Assembly (NCBI GenBank): GCA_003313425.1
Contig: NHZP01000040.1
Location: 372,001-436,000 of the forward strand
Direction of reading: 5' to 3'
Length of the DNA: 64,000 nt
Origin: Pseudopyrenochaeta lycopersici
Taxonomy: Eukaryota > Ascomycota > Dothideomycetes > Pleosporales > Pseudopyrenochaetaceae
Shown piece by piece: positions 43,721 through 55,193 of the stretch. The stretch's first letter is position 1. Each line of letters starts with the position of its first letter. The notes under the pieces were generated by a model. The model was given only the letters and a program-made list of their open reading frames with translations. It made no database searches and was not told the DNA's origin. The position numbers and the translations under genes were made by a program.

Positions 43721-43920
43721 TAGCTTTAAAAATATCCTAAATGCTACTATTTTATTAGTAGGCTTTACGCCTACTCTAGACGCTCTTAGGTAGTAGATAA
43801 AAGTAGTTTTATATAAAAAGAGAGTCTGTACTCATCTCAATCAGTTGTCCAGGCTATGATTTGTCAGCCAGTGGAAATCTTTATAGTGCACGGGGGCTTG
43901 TATACTCGGAGTGCATTCGC

Positions 43921-44574
43921 CTACGGACCGCTCATATCGATCTGTGCCTGCTTCGACCGTTCGTACACCACCAACAACTGCCGACAAATCCTGTTCAATG
44001 TAGTTTCGCTCTTGTCTTTGAATCGTACCAAGAAGGTAGCAAAAAGAGCCTCGAAAGAGTGAATAAACTTAAGATGGAACGGCGACCTGTTCTCCTCGAA
44101 CCATTCAATAAGAATGACAGGTTTTCTTCGAAGTACCTGTGTTGGAACCTCTTGTTGCATACACACCAAGGTCTTCATCTCGACCAAATAGACCTCGAGA
44201 CTCTTGTTTTGGGTGATGACCAGATGACCCCTTCTACCTGACGGTGCATCCTTTGCTTGTTCGCCAAGGATATTTCGAGCGCTTGGAACATGGTATATTA
44301 CAATTTCGGTGACAGGCCAGTACAACTCACTCATGAGTGCTTTCATAAATCAAAAAGAGAAACATCGTGACACTTACAAGCTGGATGTTTTACGAATCTG
44401 GTCTAGTGGAGGCGGAATAGCTGCAGTAGCCTCACTGGCTGACGCAACTATCCCATGAACGTTATGAGTATCTCTTGTCTCTTTTGCCATGTCTTCTTGT
44501 GGTTGTGCGCTGGTCAAAACCTGACTCGCGAGGTCCTCGATTTTGGCGTTTGACCCTTCTGTAATTGGCGACAA
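43921..44574 (-). CDS. Hypothetical protein, two adjacent minus-strand frames
   Basis: An upstream frame of 66 codons (44,574-44,374, acidic, with DMAKETRDTHNVHGI) is followed by one of 141 codons (44,346-43,921, with ELYWPVTEIVIYHVPSARNI and KPVILIEWFEENRSPF). The only GT...AG pair joining them in frame (44,377-44,340) gives a 38-bp intron, short even for fungi. Either the boundary is wrong, the gene starts at the second frame, or it is broken. I do not recognise either part. Composition is normal and there are no RIP-type stops. Confidence 0.35.
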
Positions 44575-45349
44575 GAACCAGTGTTGATAATCGCATCTAG
44601 TCTACAAGGCCGCAGCCTAGCACTCATCAGCCACGGCTAGTTCTCATAGTTTTTAGTGATTTTATCTCCATCTCAGCCATTTTAACTAATCGCTGTTTTG
44701 GAAAATTATCTACGCGTGTAGAGTCCGATGACAACTGTTATCTAGAACGCGCTGCTCATTACCCACACTCAAAATGCTCGCACAGTACGCCAAACTGCTC
44801 ATAGCGATTACAGTGAACTATTATTATAGTTATAGTTTTTGAGAACTGCTGAAGCCCTCGTTCAAAACCGCCTAAATACTCGAGAAGTTCACTTACGCCA
44901 CGCTGAGCGTTAGCAGCTCGCCATCTACCTCACGATTGCCCTCGGCACTGCCTACGCTGCTCACCTCCTCGAAATCCTTCATGGACTATGCTAATAACGG
45001 CGCGACAATGGGACAATGGCTTCACCTTAGTTATGGCGCAAACCTGTCAGAGGTATTGAATAAAGAGCTGGGGTTGCAAATGGAAATGTGTTACGGCTGA
45101 TTCTTGTGCTGCTGCTCATGTACCGTGCACAATCGGCCTCCGGTTTTTGCACGCTGCGGAATCTTGACCCCGCGTCGCCATACTGAGATTAACTGCAATA
45201 GATGACTATCGCAGGTTGCGTGTATGAAAATAGAATGGATCTTCAGCCTGGAACAGGAGACACAAATGAGCCAGAAGGACCTCAATAATCAACAATCAAG
45301 ACAAAGTCCCGTACTATGGGAGTTCTCGAAGGCTGTATATGTAACGGCA
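44575..45349. other. Intergenic region
   Basis: Normal-composition spacer with only short, unrecognised open frames on both strands. Confidence 0.35.
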
Positions 45350-46872
45350 TTACCGATTAGCGACGCTGTGATGTTGCACCTCGAGCTTCCTTTTCAAGAT
45401 GATACCCTGCGAGTCTGTACCTCCAGTATCATGTCTGTTCCCTTCAATACTATCCAGCTCAACAGCCTCCGATTCGTTATCTGTAAGGTGTGCAAACGGA
45501 TGTATGTCAGCGGTGACACGGAAACCCGATGGTTTAGAATAAGAACTTGAAGCAAGGTGGCTTGAGTGATTCAGCCCTAGCGGATGGCCCCAACTCTTGT
45601 CTATCCTTACCGAAGTGCCCCCAATGGTCACGATGTCACTATGGCCTGAGTGGCCAGACAAGTGTGATTTGGGGTCAACGTTGCCGTACATTATGAGGTT
45701 GAGGATAGGCTTTAGTGATGGCAGGCAGGCTGAGACAGACATCAGTAAGCTCCAATCTGGCAGGGTAGTTCATGACGTACCACATACAGTGGCTACATTG
45801 ACTTCAATGCCAGTCCACATCATTTCATCGCTCTCATTCCAAGTGACGTCAGGGGAGGTGAGATCGAGTGCAAGAACGAAAGTGAGCCGCACGACGGATA
45901 CGACTGTGACGCTGTCATATATCCTGATTAGCGTTGCTATTTCACACATCCAATATCTCTAAGTTAAGACTCACAAGATACCAATGATGAAAACGCTAGT
46001 AATGGCCACCTTCTGTGCCCGACGTAGTTGCAGCGTCCAGATATACGGCAGGGGCAGTAAGAGGATAAATACATCCGTGACAATATTTGGGATAGCATTT
46101 CCGTTAAAGAAATTGTGAACGTCGACACCACAAGTGTATTCAGATGCAGGCATGGGATTGACTGGATCAAATCTTTCCCAGAAGGCGGATATCGGCAGGC
46201 ATTGAAATGTAGTCACTAAGATCTGCGATAGCGTTAGCGTGTCGCCCGCCTCTTTAAAGCGATCAGTATGGGAACGAACAACTGCGACTCCCCAAGCGCA
46301 TACGACGCCGCACAAAATCCAAATGGCCAATCGGATCGTAGGCTTGGCACCGAAGATACGCCAATAGAAGGCGAGTATCGACCACTTGATAAAGACAAGG
46401 CTCAAAGTGTACGTGTACTCAGCCACGAACAGACCCATGGCCCATACTTTCATTGCTGCAGGTGGGCCCACCCAAATGTGGCGACCAAACCCGTAGTCTA
46501 CCACTGCAGGCGTTATGTGTCAGCTTAACGCAGTGAGAAGATGGAGGTCATAGCAACTCACTCCAACATGTGACATCGAACATGAAAGCGCCTGACCAGA
46601 TCTTCCCATTTCGTCAGCATTTATTGCAACGATGGGCTGGCCCTCATTGGCCAGCAAAGGGAAGTGGGTGTTCAGGGGTGGTGTAATACCAAAGAGGTGA
46701 CGATAAGCCAGTCGTCCAGCCATAACCCATTCTTGGTGAGTCTTCGAGACAAAACACGTAAGCAAACAGCAATAACCCCTAGGACCCAAGTTGACGTGAA
46801 GCCCGCAATTACCTGTGCGACTTTAGTCTCCGTGAGGTCCGTTCCTGGTGAGGGTTCCCCAAGGAAAGCCAT
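45350..46872 (-). CDS. Pth11-like rhodopsin-domain membrane protein, five exons
   Basis: Exons are 46,872-46,690, 46,601-46,562, 46,503-45,975, 45,923-45,781 and 45,729-45,350; the sum is 1,275 nt (424 residues plus stop). Introns are 88, 58, 51 and 51 bp; the first uses an AAG acceptor, the least certain boundary. Family landmarks are in order: ETKVAQVIAGFTSTWVLGVI (TM1), LWLDDWLIV, a short exon giving WSGAFMFDVTCW, DYGFGRHIWVGPP, LVFIKWSILAFYWRIFGA, a TM with WILCGVVCAWGVAVV, LVTTFQCLPISAFWERF, GNAIPNIVTDVFILLLPLPY, DVTWNESDEMMW and VCACLPSLKPIL. This is the fungal rhodopsin-like (Pth11/SAT20-type) seven-helix family; some members are GPCR-like, but ligands are unknown. The roughly 130-residue cytoplasmic tail is polar. 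No RIP damage; the gene looks functional. Confidence 0.88.
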
Positions 46873-48763
46873 GGGACTCCACAGCGTGGCCTTATCGTAG
46901 CCGAGATAGCTTCGATCAAGACAGCGAATATTTTGCGAATGTCCTCCAAGTTAGTCTGCAGGTCGTGAAATGAGACTCTCACAGCTTCACCACGCACCAG
47001 AAGGATCCAAACGAATTCTTGTACGACCCGACAGATTCAGGTTTTACCAAAGAGCCATTGGTTTGCAACGAGTTTTTGGTTCGACGTTCGCTGGTCGGCT
47101 TATGTATGTTCATGAATTCGCATGACTAGCGTTGTTGATTTTGTTCAACCCCTTATCTGGTGCAGCTGTTGATCAGCCACAAATGACTCCCCCGAATTGG
47201 ACTGTCGTCCAGTTAGCCAAGGCGGGCCTGTTGATGTAAAACCAAAATTTAGTCAAGCAAACGCTGCTGCTTTAGTAGCACCTATTATAGCAAGCAACAA
47301 TTACTCGTTTTTTGCTTACTGGGATATCGAGGAAGATACTACCTCGGGTTCGCAAAAGCATGTGAGGCATTTAGCGTCCCGTTCCCGGTTCCTAGTGCAA
47401 ATGTGCACTTGCGAGTCACGAGGAACGGCACGCCGCCAGATGTGTCCCCAGTCCCTGCGGCCAGTCACCTTCAACGTCGCATTTTTCTCCGCTGAATGAT
47501 CATCCAGAGAGATCGCGATCGATCACCCCAGTCATTTCGGCTGTCTTGAACTTTCGAGGTTTCCAGAGAGTTCATATTGGCCTTGATCTTGACAGCCACT
47601 TGCGGAAGATCCCGGTTTTGGGATGGCTGGGGAATCTGGGGTGCATGACTTGGAATCACGCACCAACCCCAAATAGGCAGCATTACAATCTTTTCTGTAG
47701 TGCAACTTTATGAGAAGGGGCTGCAAATCCACGTCGTCGATCTTGCTTCCATTGTCGAACGTGCTATGCCGAACTCTGAAGGCGTTGGCAAGTCCTACAG
47801 CACGGACAAATAGTGGTGTATATGCTTGCGGCGGTTGATGACCGCAGCTGGGACGGTCAGTATGCTCAAGAGTTAGTCATGGTGTGTTGTTAAAGGGTTC
47901 GGACGCTTTAGGTTGATTGCTGAAAACAAGGCGCTCTCGGTAACTTCCTCCTCCCGCTTCCCCGGTTCGCCACTTCCCCGCTTTCCCTTTGCACCGCGTA
48001 GCAAATCGTGTTTGCGCAAAAAAGAAGGGTTTGGTTACAAACGGGAACACCCTGTAACAGGGCTAGGAGTTTTCCGAGGGTTGTTTTAACGAACTCGATA
48101 ATCTTACTAAAAGCTTGTTTGTTTTAACTTGCGGCTTTCGAGCTAAGAGTGACACTTGAGAGGCTTGCGGTCACCTGCTCCATGTTGTTCGCTAGGCCGC
48201 TCATTTGGTTCATAAGTAGAACCACCCTCTATTAACGCTGTTATGATTGAAGTGCTCTCTTCGAAACCTTTTAGCATAGGGGATTACTTACACAGTCTCG
48301 AGTTTGAGGTGTTCGTCAGTACACGGCAGTATCACTTGACGTGACACGTTTCCATTTACTGACACCGTCCAGTAATTGCGCGTCGGGCCATCGCCCCATG
48401 TTTGGAGAAAGACGTCGTTATACAGGTCGTCTGTCCTTGATTTAGAAGCTCGTTCGTGTAGATGGAATTTACCAAGGTAGCCGTCAACCGTTTCAAGCTA
48501 GGTGTATAGAATTCGCACTCGCGGCAAGCAAAGCCTTCATGTACGTGGAGCTCTGGATGGGTGCAGATCTGTGCAGACGAATGGGAATGCTGCTTGGGTT
48601 TCTGAATTTGTACGGGTGCTGACGCAGATATTGCGTGAGTCCCTTTCGAAGTTCCTTAGAAACGCCGTGCTTCTTATCGAGGTAGGTGGTGACCTAGGAA
48701 TTTGTGGTGGCAAGGGCGTACCTGCACTTGCGACAGATAGGAGCTCGACTTTCTTCATCTACG
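46873..48763. other. Intergenic region upstream of the rhodopsin-domain gene
   Basis: About 1.9 kb of normal composition. Short frames on both strands match nothing I recognise. A CT-rich stretch (TTCCTCCTCCCGCTTCCCC, near 47,945) could be a promoter element, but no gene start follows it convincingly. Confidence 0.35.
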
Positions 48764-48877
48764 TAACGTGTTCCACCACCTGATGCACGTCCCTGTGAAG
48801 ATCTTATGAGCTATTGGTGAGGATAACTAATAAGACCGCAAGGTTAGTTCTCCAGGATAGGGTAAGAGACTTCTATA
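48764..48877. repeat. Transposon-end fragment and Gypsy-1 LTR fragment
   Basis: At 48,770 TAACGTGTTCCACCACCTGA resembles the end of the adjacent Fot1-like element and of the 51,203 palindrome. From 48,795 to 48,877 the sequence matches, un-RIPped, the start of the reversed Gypsy-1 LTR at 50,693-50,765 (GAGGATAACTAATAAGACCG; AAGGTTAGTTCTCCAGGAT). The same LTR segment therefore occurs on both sides of the Fot1-like element, once clean and once mutated. Confidence 0.65.
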
Positions 48878-50680
48878 ACGTGTTCCACCAGTCAGTGGGC
48901 AACACCAGTCAGTGGGCCACCTCATCAACACCAACGCGCTTGCCCACACAACAACTCAAATGGCCACGCAACGACAGCCTCTAGTAGCTCAAAAGGAGGG
49001 CCGAGTCCTTCTTGCGTCTCAGGCAATTAATTTGCAACAAATTAAAAGTATGCGCAGGGCTGCGCACCTGTTTAGTGTCCCTCAAACAACGCTGCAACAG
49101 CGCCTCAAAGGCTATCAGCCTCAACCTACTACTAACGCACGGAAACGTAAGCTAACGCCTACTAAGGAACAGAGCCTTGTTTAATAGATACTAGAGCTTA
49201 ATTAACGAGGCTTTCCGCCTTATATTATTAACGTACGTTAGATAGGAGACGCTCTTCTCGCTACACGAGGCTAGCAGCCTCCTCTACCTCCTCTTAGTAA
49301 AAACTAGGTCTCTTATTTTATTAGGGCTTAGTTAGAGCTTCAAATAAAGTAGAACTGTAAATTCTACTTACAGCACGTAAAATATAAGGATCCTATAAAG
49401 ATAAACAGCTAGTATAGCCTTATAAGGGACATAATTTAGACGTATAAGGTATTAGACGAGGACATATATAACTTTAATAAGACTAGGTTTATAATAGGTA
49501 TCGCCTTAACGTTAAAGGTTATTACTAGCTCTAATACTATTAGATAAGTAACTATTATATAGCCTAGTAACTATAACTAGATAATAATAATTAAGTATAT
49601 AAGCGCTGTAGGCTTTATACTACCTCCCTTTATTATCCTTAAGGGTAAGGTCTACTAGGCGATATAGTATAGTCCTAAGCTTAAGCTGCCTAGTAACTAG
49701 AGTATTAGTATAAGTAATAACAGATAGATAACTAATAACCTTAGCCTTACCTAGTTAAAGTATTTTAACGTTCTTACAGCCTTACGTATAATTAGAAGCT
49801 ATCGCCTTCTTATACTAGATAGCTACAGCAGCTATATAATACTTACGTTTAATACTTACTGCGCAGAGAGGAATATTATTACCTTCTTATACCTCCTTAT
49901 ACGTCTTATAAGCTACAGCCTCTTAATATTAATTACTTCTTACCTCTTAAGATAGCGTATAGATAAGTAATAGATAGGCTTACGTGCTAATAGGTATAGT
50001 TTATTAATAAGGATAAATTTCTCTATATATATCTATATATACGTATAACTATTTTCTTAGCCTTAAACATCCTTAGAGGCTTTTAAGCGACAGGCTTAGT
50101 CCTGTTTTATCCTAAACATGTCCTATTAATATTAATAGTTATCTATATACTGTCTCCTCTATAGACAGTAGCTACAGCGAAGGCTATTTAGATAATAGAA
50201 ACGCCTTATACTACTAATTAATTTAATTAATAGGCCCGCCTTATATATAAGCTCCTTTAACGTTAATTATAGAGCCCCTTAAGCTAGGCCCTTACTTAGC
50301 TTATTAAAGGCTATTAACTAGCTATAAACTTAGCTATAATCTTAATAGAGGAAAATAGTGAACTTTATACCTTAAACACGCGTTTATAATATAGGAAGGA
50401 TAAATAGTAATAGTATATTATAGCTAGAGGTGCCTTATAGGTTAAGGTAGGTTACGCGTTAGCTATAGCTACTAAAATAGCGTTAAACTTAAGGGTAGAG
50501 GAGGAGGCTTCTTAGCCTTAGTAATAAGCACTACTAACCTACACTAAATACAGAACTTAAGGTTATAATTAGACTTCGTGTAAATAAAGATAGAGAGTAA
50601 TACTACTATATTTACTAGTAAACTTACCGCGTGGTTGTCGCATTATCGTGCGTTGAGATCCGCCTGTTTTGATAAGGTAG
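48878..50680 (+). mobile_element. Fot1-like transposon, right end lost
   Basis: The left end starts ACGTGTTCCACCAGTCAGTG after TA (48,876-48,877), with CACCAGTCAGTGGGC present twice at a 17-bp period. The element matches the 15,671-17,950 transposon along its length. At the right, the match runs to GATAAGGTAG (50,680), where the terminal repeat should begin, and Gypsy-1 LTR sequence starts instead, so the right terminus is deleted. The first 300 bp are un-RIPped; the rest is strongly mutated. Confidence 0.85.
48960..50575 (+). pseudogene. Fot1-type transposase, clean N-terminus, RIPped remainder
   Basis: ATG 48,960 opens MATQRQPLVAQKEGR, then an intact HTH region (QAINLQQIKSMRRAAHLFSV, PQTTLQQRLKGY) up to a stop at about 49,182 created at a Gln position. 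Beyond it the frame continues with many TAG/TAA: LELN-RGFPPYI, YNFNKTRFIIG near 49,470, RLLILDSYSSYIT near 49,790, and a TSYKLQPLNI block near 49,900. It is a pogo-clade DDE transposase relic and the best guide to the N-terminus of the family here. Confidence 0.85.
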
Positions 50681-50688
50681 CCTACTAA

Positions 50689-51082
50689 TATAAAGAATCT
50701 TAAAAGCTATTAGTAAGAATAACTAATAAGATTATAAGGTTAGTTCTCTAGGATAAAGTAAGAGACTATATAGAAGAGGGTTTAATACTAAGATAGTAAG
50801 AGAGCGCTTCTATAAAGAGTACTAAGGGGTAAGAATAATTAGTATTACTAATACTATACTATAGAGTATAATATTAAGTTAAATATACTAAGCTATAAGG
50901 GCTTATTATAGTAATCTATATATATAATACGCTTATTACGCTTACTATAAGTGCTACGAGCGCTTATCCTTAGCAGAGCGAGCGGTTACGTAACATATAA
51001 GAAGTAGAATACTAGCGCTTCCTAACTAGTTATTAGTTCTTAAGGTATCCCCTCTTAACTAGGATTCTAGATCTTAATACTA
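50689..51082 (-). mobile_element. Gypsy-1 LTR, reversed copy
   Basis: 394 bp matching 8883-9278 in inverse orientation, with the same ends. On its right, 51,083-51,200 matches the Gypsy-1 3' untranslated region with the polypurine tract. The copy is cut off at TA 51,201 by the palindromic element, and nothing of pol is present. Confidence 0.8.
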
Positions 51083-51202
51083 TCCTCTTCTTCCTTTAAG
51101 ATTTATCTTAAATTACGTAATATCTAACTAGATTAGTTTAAAGGCAGCGTACCTTGCGTCTATAGTAATATAAGATAAAATATTATCTAAGTCCTAGATT
51201 TA

Positions 51203-52532
51203 ACGTGCCGCTCCACCTGAGGAACGCTACCACCTGAGGCACGCGCTTAAGAAAAACTATACCCCCTCTAACTTTTTAATTACTATAGCTATTAATTTAA
51301 AACTTTAATATATTATTTTACTATTTATAAGCTAAAAATAAAAAAAAAGAATTAAAAGTTTAAGCTTATAATTATAAAGTTATTTAATTTTTAACTTTTA
51401 GCTTAAAAAAGCTATTTATTTAAATACGTTTATAAGTATTATAGATATATATATAAAATAAAAGAATTAGACTTATTATATACTATATAAGAGATTATTA
51501 AAGTTAAAGATCTTAAGAGTATAAGCTTATAAAGTTATAATAGTTTAAAATAACTTATTTTATAAAGATTTTAATAATAATAAAATAATATTATTAAACT
51601 TAATAATTTAAGTTTAAAGTATTAAAAGTTGATTATATATATTAATACTATAAATACATAGTATAAGATAATATTATTATAAATGATAGCTATTATTATA
51701 TCTACTTTTATAATCCTTTTAGAGTAAAAGCTTATATTTAGAATATAATACTTATAGTATATAAAGAATACTAAAATTTACTTTTATATAATAACTTTTC
51801 TAAGTATATATACTATGTTATTATTACTTTATAATAAAGTACTAAAAAATAGTATATAAAATTAAAGACTTTTTAAGATTAAAAGCTAAATATTATAATA
51901 ATAAATATAAAACTTAATATATTAGTTTAATAAGAATATATCTATTATATATACACTTATAACTTAGTATTATAATATATTTTTATTAAAACATTACTAA
52001 TTTTATATTTTCTAAGTATTTTCTTAATTAATATTCATAATTATGGTTATTCTTTATAATAATATTATCTTATACTATATATTTATAGTATTAATATATA
52101 TAATTAACTTTTAATACTTTAAACTTAAATTATTAAGTTTAATAATATTATTTTATTATTATTAAAATCTTTATTAAATAAGTTATTTTAAACTATTATA
52201 ACTTTATAAGCTTATACTCTTAAGATCCTTAACTTTAATAATCTCTTATATAGTATATAATAAGTCTAATTCTTTTATTTTATATATATATCTATAATAC
52301 TTATAAAAGTATTTAAATAAATAGCTTTTTTAAGCTAAAAGTTAAAAATTAAATAACTTTATAAGTATAAGCTTAAACTTTTAATTCTTTTTTTTATTTT
52401 TAGCTTATAAATAGTAAAATAATATATTAAAGTTTTAAATTAATAGCTATAGTAATTAAAAAGTTAGAGGGGGTGTAGTTTTTCTTAAGCGCGTGCCTCA
52501 GGTGGTAGCGTTCCTTAGGTAGGGCTGCACGT
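51203..52532. mobile_element. Palindromic TA-flanked element, 1.33 kb
   Basis: TA borders (51,201-51,202; 52,533-52,534) and ends starting ACGTGC(C/A)GC. Inside each end CCACCTGAGG-ACG is repeated at a 17-bp period. The two arms (about 51,203-51,685 and 52,050-52,532) are inverted copies with only a few differences and are extremely TA-rich; the loop is about 365 bp without coding capacity. It could fold into a hairpin nearly 480 bp long. A non-autonomous foldback relative of the Fot1-like elements is the best reading. Confidence 0.88.
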
Positions 52533-52534
52533 TA

Positions 52535-55193
52535 GTAGTAAGATAAGACTTACTTAAGAAACGTTCCTAAGTAGCCTACTCTTAAGAGGACTTACTATGC
52601 TAGCTAATTAGGTAACAGGAAGGAGTTAAAATAATAGTAACTTTACTTTTTATTATATTAACGAGCTTTAGTAAGGCTTTTAAGTAAAGTTAAGGAGGGA
52701 AAGATACTCTTTACTACTTAAACCTCTTCTAAATCTTAAGCCTATAGTTAATCTTATAAGGCCTAAGTTTCTCTTTCTTGCTTTCTATTACTATCTATTA
52801 AAACTTTCTAAAGTAGATATATAAGTACCTATTAGGTATAAACTTTAAGCGATATTATAGCCGCCTTAGACACCTAAATAGCTTAGGAAGCGTCCGCCCC
52901 TACTATTAAACCTAAATCCTTAACTAACTATAACTATAATTAAGCCTACACTAATAAAGATTATATAATTTACTAATAAAGAAGCTATTAAAGACTATAG
53001 AACTAGGCTTAAGCGTTATAGTAACGTTAAAGTTTCTTAGCACGCAGGGATTATAGTAAACGCTTAAGTTTAAAGCTTACTAAAAGTCTCGCCTATTAAA
53101 TAGAAGAGTATAGTAGATAATTAGATAGTAGCCTTAGTAACTTACTTTAATAAGACTTTAACCCTTATTATTATAACTAGAGAATTTCTAAAAGGAAGAC
53201 TAAGCTTAATATTATAGTATAGAGGTATTACTACTTTTAAGTAGTAATATCTTATACTTAAGGATATAGATACTTATAAAAAGAAGAAGAAAAAGGAGAT
53301 AAAGAGCGTGTTTACCTATCTAGATAAATACTATTAGCACGTACTAAGATAAGTCCTTATTCTATATTCTATTTAAGTAGTATACTTATACTCTAGCGTA
53401 ATAGTAGTCTAATAGTTATTATATAGGACTTTACTAAATAACTTTACTCCCTTCCTTAATATAGCTCTTTACTATTAATAATAATCTATAAAGAGGAGAT
53501 AAGATAAATTTATTAATATTACTAACTAAGAAGAAGTATATTAGTAGATAACTAATATACTTACTTAAATAAAGAAGTATTATAAGGATAGTAATACTAA
53601 GTTATAGGGTATTATTAATAAGTATAAGATACCTACTTCTAAGATTATAGCTAATAATATAGACATGCGCTCTAAAGAGAGGTACCTTAATTAGATATTT
53701 TAAATAGAGGTAATTAAATAGTATAGAAAGTAATTATATATAAGAATAAAGCTTCCTTTAAATATAACTATTCTGCCTAAGTAGCTATAAGAGAATTATT
53801 TTAGGTATTATAAGTAGACTAAGTTACTTCTTCCTACTACTAGTAATAGTAAGAATAATTCTATAGCTAAGGCTAGCGTCTAGATAATAGCTTTAGTAAT
53901 AACTATATCTAAACGTACTAGAAGCTAAAGCTCTACTACTTTATTAAATATTAGAGGGCGTATATAAGTTATTAAGCCTTCTAGTCTTAGTTACTAATAT
54001 ATAAGTAAAGAATTCAGAAGTAATATCTAGAATAAGCTAGAGAAGCTAGGTAAGCCTTAAATAGATAGGCTGTCTATTATAGCTAAAAGTATTTAAGAAA
54101 TCTAGCTAGAAGAATAATATTTAAAAGAGAATAGGCGTACTTAATAATAGGTTAAAGTAGTAGAGGCCCTTTAAGAGAAATTCTGTCTTAAGTAGCGTTA
54201 GAGATTTCCTTCTACGTAGCCTCTTACTCTAGATAAGATTTACGTAAGAGACTTAGAGTTAGTAAGGTAGTTACGCGAAGAGTTAGAAATACTACTAGTA
54301 ATACTTAATAATAGTATTAATATTTAAGACTTAATTAAAGAAGATATCTTACTTAAAACTAGTATTATAGTAAAATTACGTAAGAGATATAACTATATAA
54401 ATAAATAGTCTACTCTAGTTAAGATAACTACGTTACTTACGTCTAGGAAGTTAAATAATAGTAAGCGCGTCTAGCTAATTAATAGTTAGTATTAAGAGTA
54501 TATAAATTTTAGTACTTTTAAGGATAGGTAAAGTAGTTAGGTATTTAACTATTATAAGGTGTACTAGTAATATTACTATTACGTAGCTAGTAAGATAGGC
54601 CTACTTACTTAAAGCCTTAGTATTTTAAACATAGTTTAGCTACTTAAGATACTATACTATTATTAGGATTAATAGAGTTAGCTTTAATTAGACCTAGTAA
54701 CTTAAGTTTTATTCTTAGCCCTATTATAAAGAGACTATACGTATTAAGACCTAAAGAGCTATTATTATCGCCTAGTAAAAGTTTAAGTCTAAATTAACTA
54801 GAATAAAGTTACTAAGGCTCTTAGTTAGGGAGTACATATTAATATATTTAAGGAGTATAGTAGTATTACCTATAATACCTTTAGCTAGATTTTTAAAGAT
54901 CTTAAGCTAGTCTTAATCCTTAATTAAAGTTTTAATATATACCTCTACTATACGCAGCTAATTAATAGTAAGAGCAACCTTAGCTAGTATTAGGTAATAT
55001 ATTATTTATAAATATAGTAGCTTATATAAGGTAATATTAAGTATTAGCTACTATATATAGTCTTATAAAAAGGGCCTAACCTAATTTCTTACCCTTACTA
55101 TATAAAATACACTAAGCTTAGGGATAAGACTTACTTCTATTACGTTAACTTAAATATCTCTAAGGCTGTATACTTAGGCAGGGGCGTAGATAT
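52535..55193 (+). pseudogene. Heavily RIPped inverted copy of the dioxygenase-like frame
   Basis: Read on the plus strand, it follows the minus-strand frame at 59,750-57,080 from the GSKMRPAQETFLS region to the YSGRGVDI region. The closely matching stretches AACGTTCCTAAGT, CAGGAAGGAGTTAAAATAAT and AAGACTTACTTCTATTACGTT serve as anchors. Nearly all differences are C/T or G/A. It breaks off after GTAGATATTGTGG at 55,193, before the distal metal-binding motif. It is dead and older, or much more exposed to RIP, than its partner. Confidence 0.8.

Noticed and set aside
48502..48783. 93-codon plus-strand frame in the 1.9-kb intergenic region
   Set aside because: An almost equally long frame exists on the opposite strand, and neither resembles a protein family.
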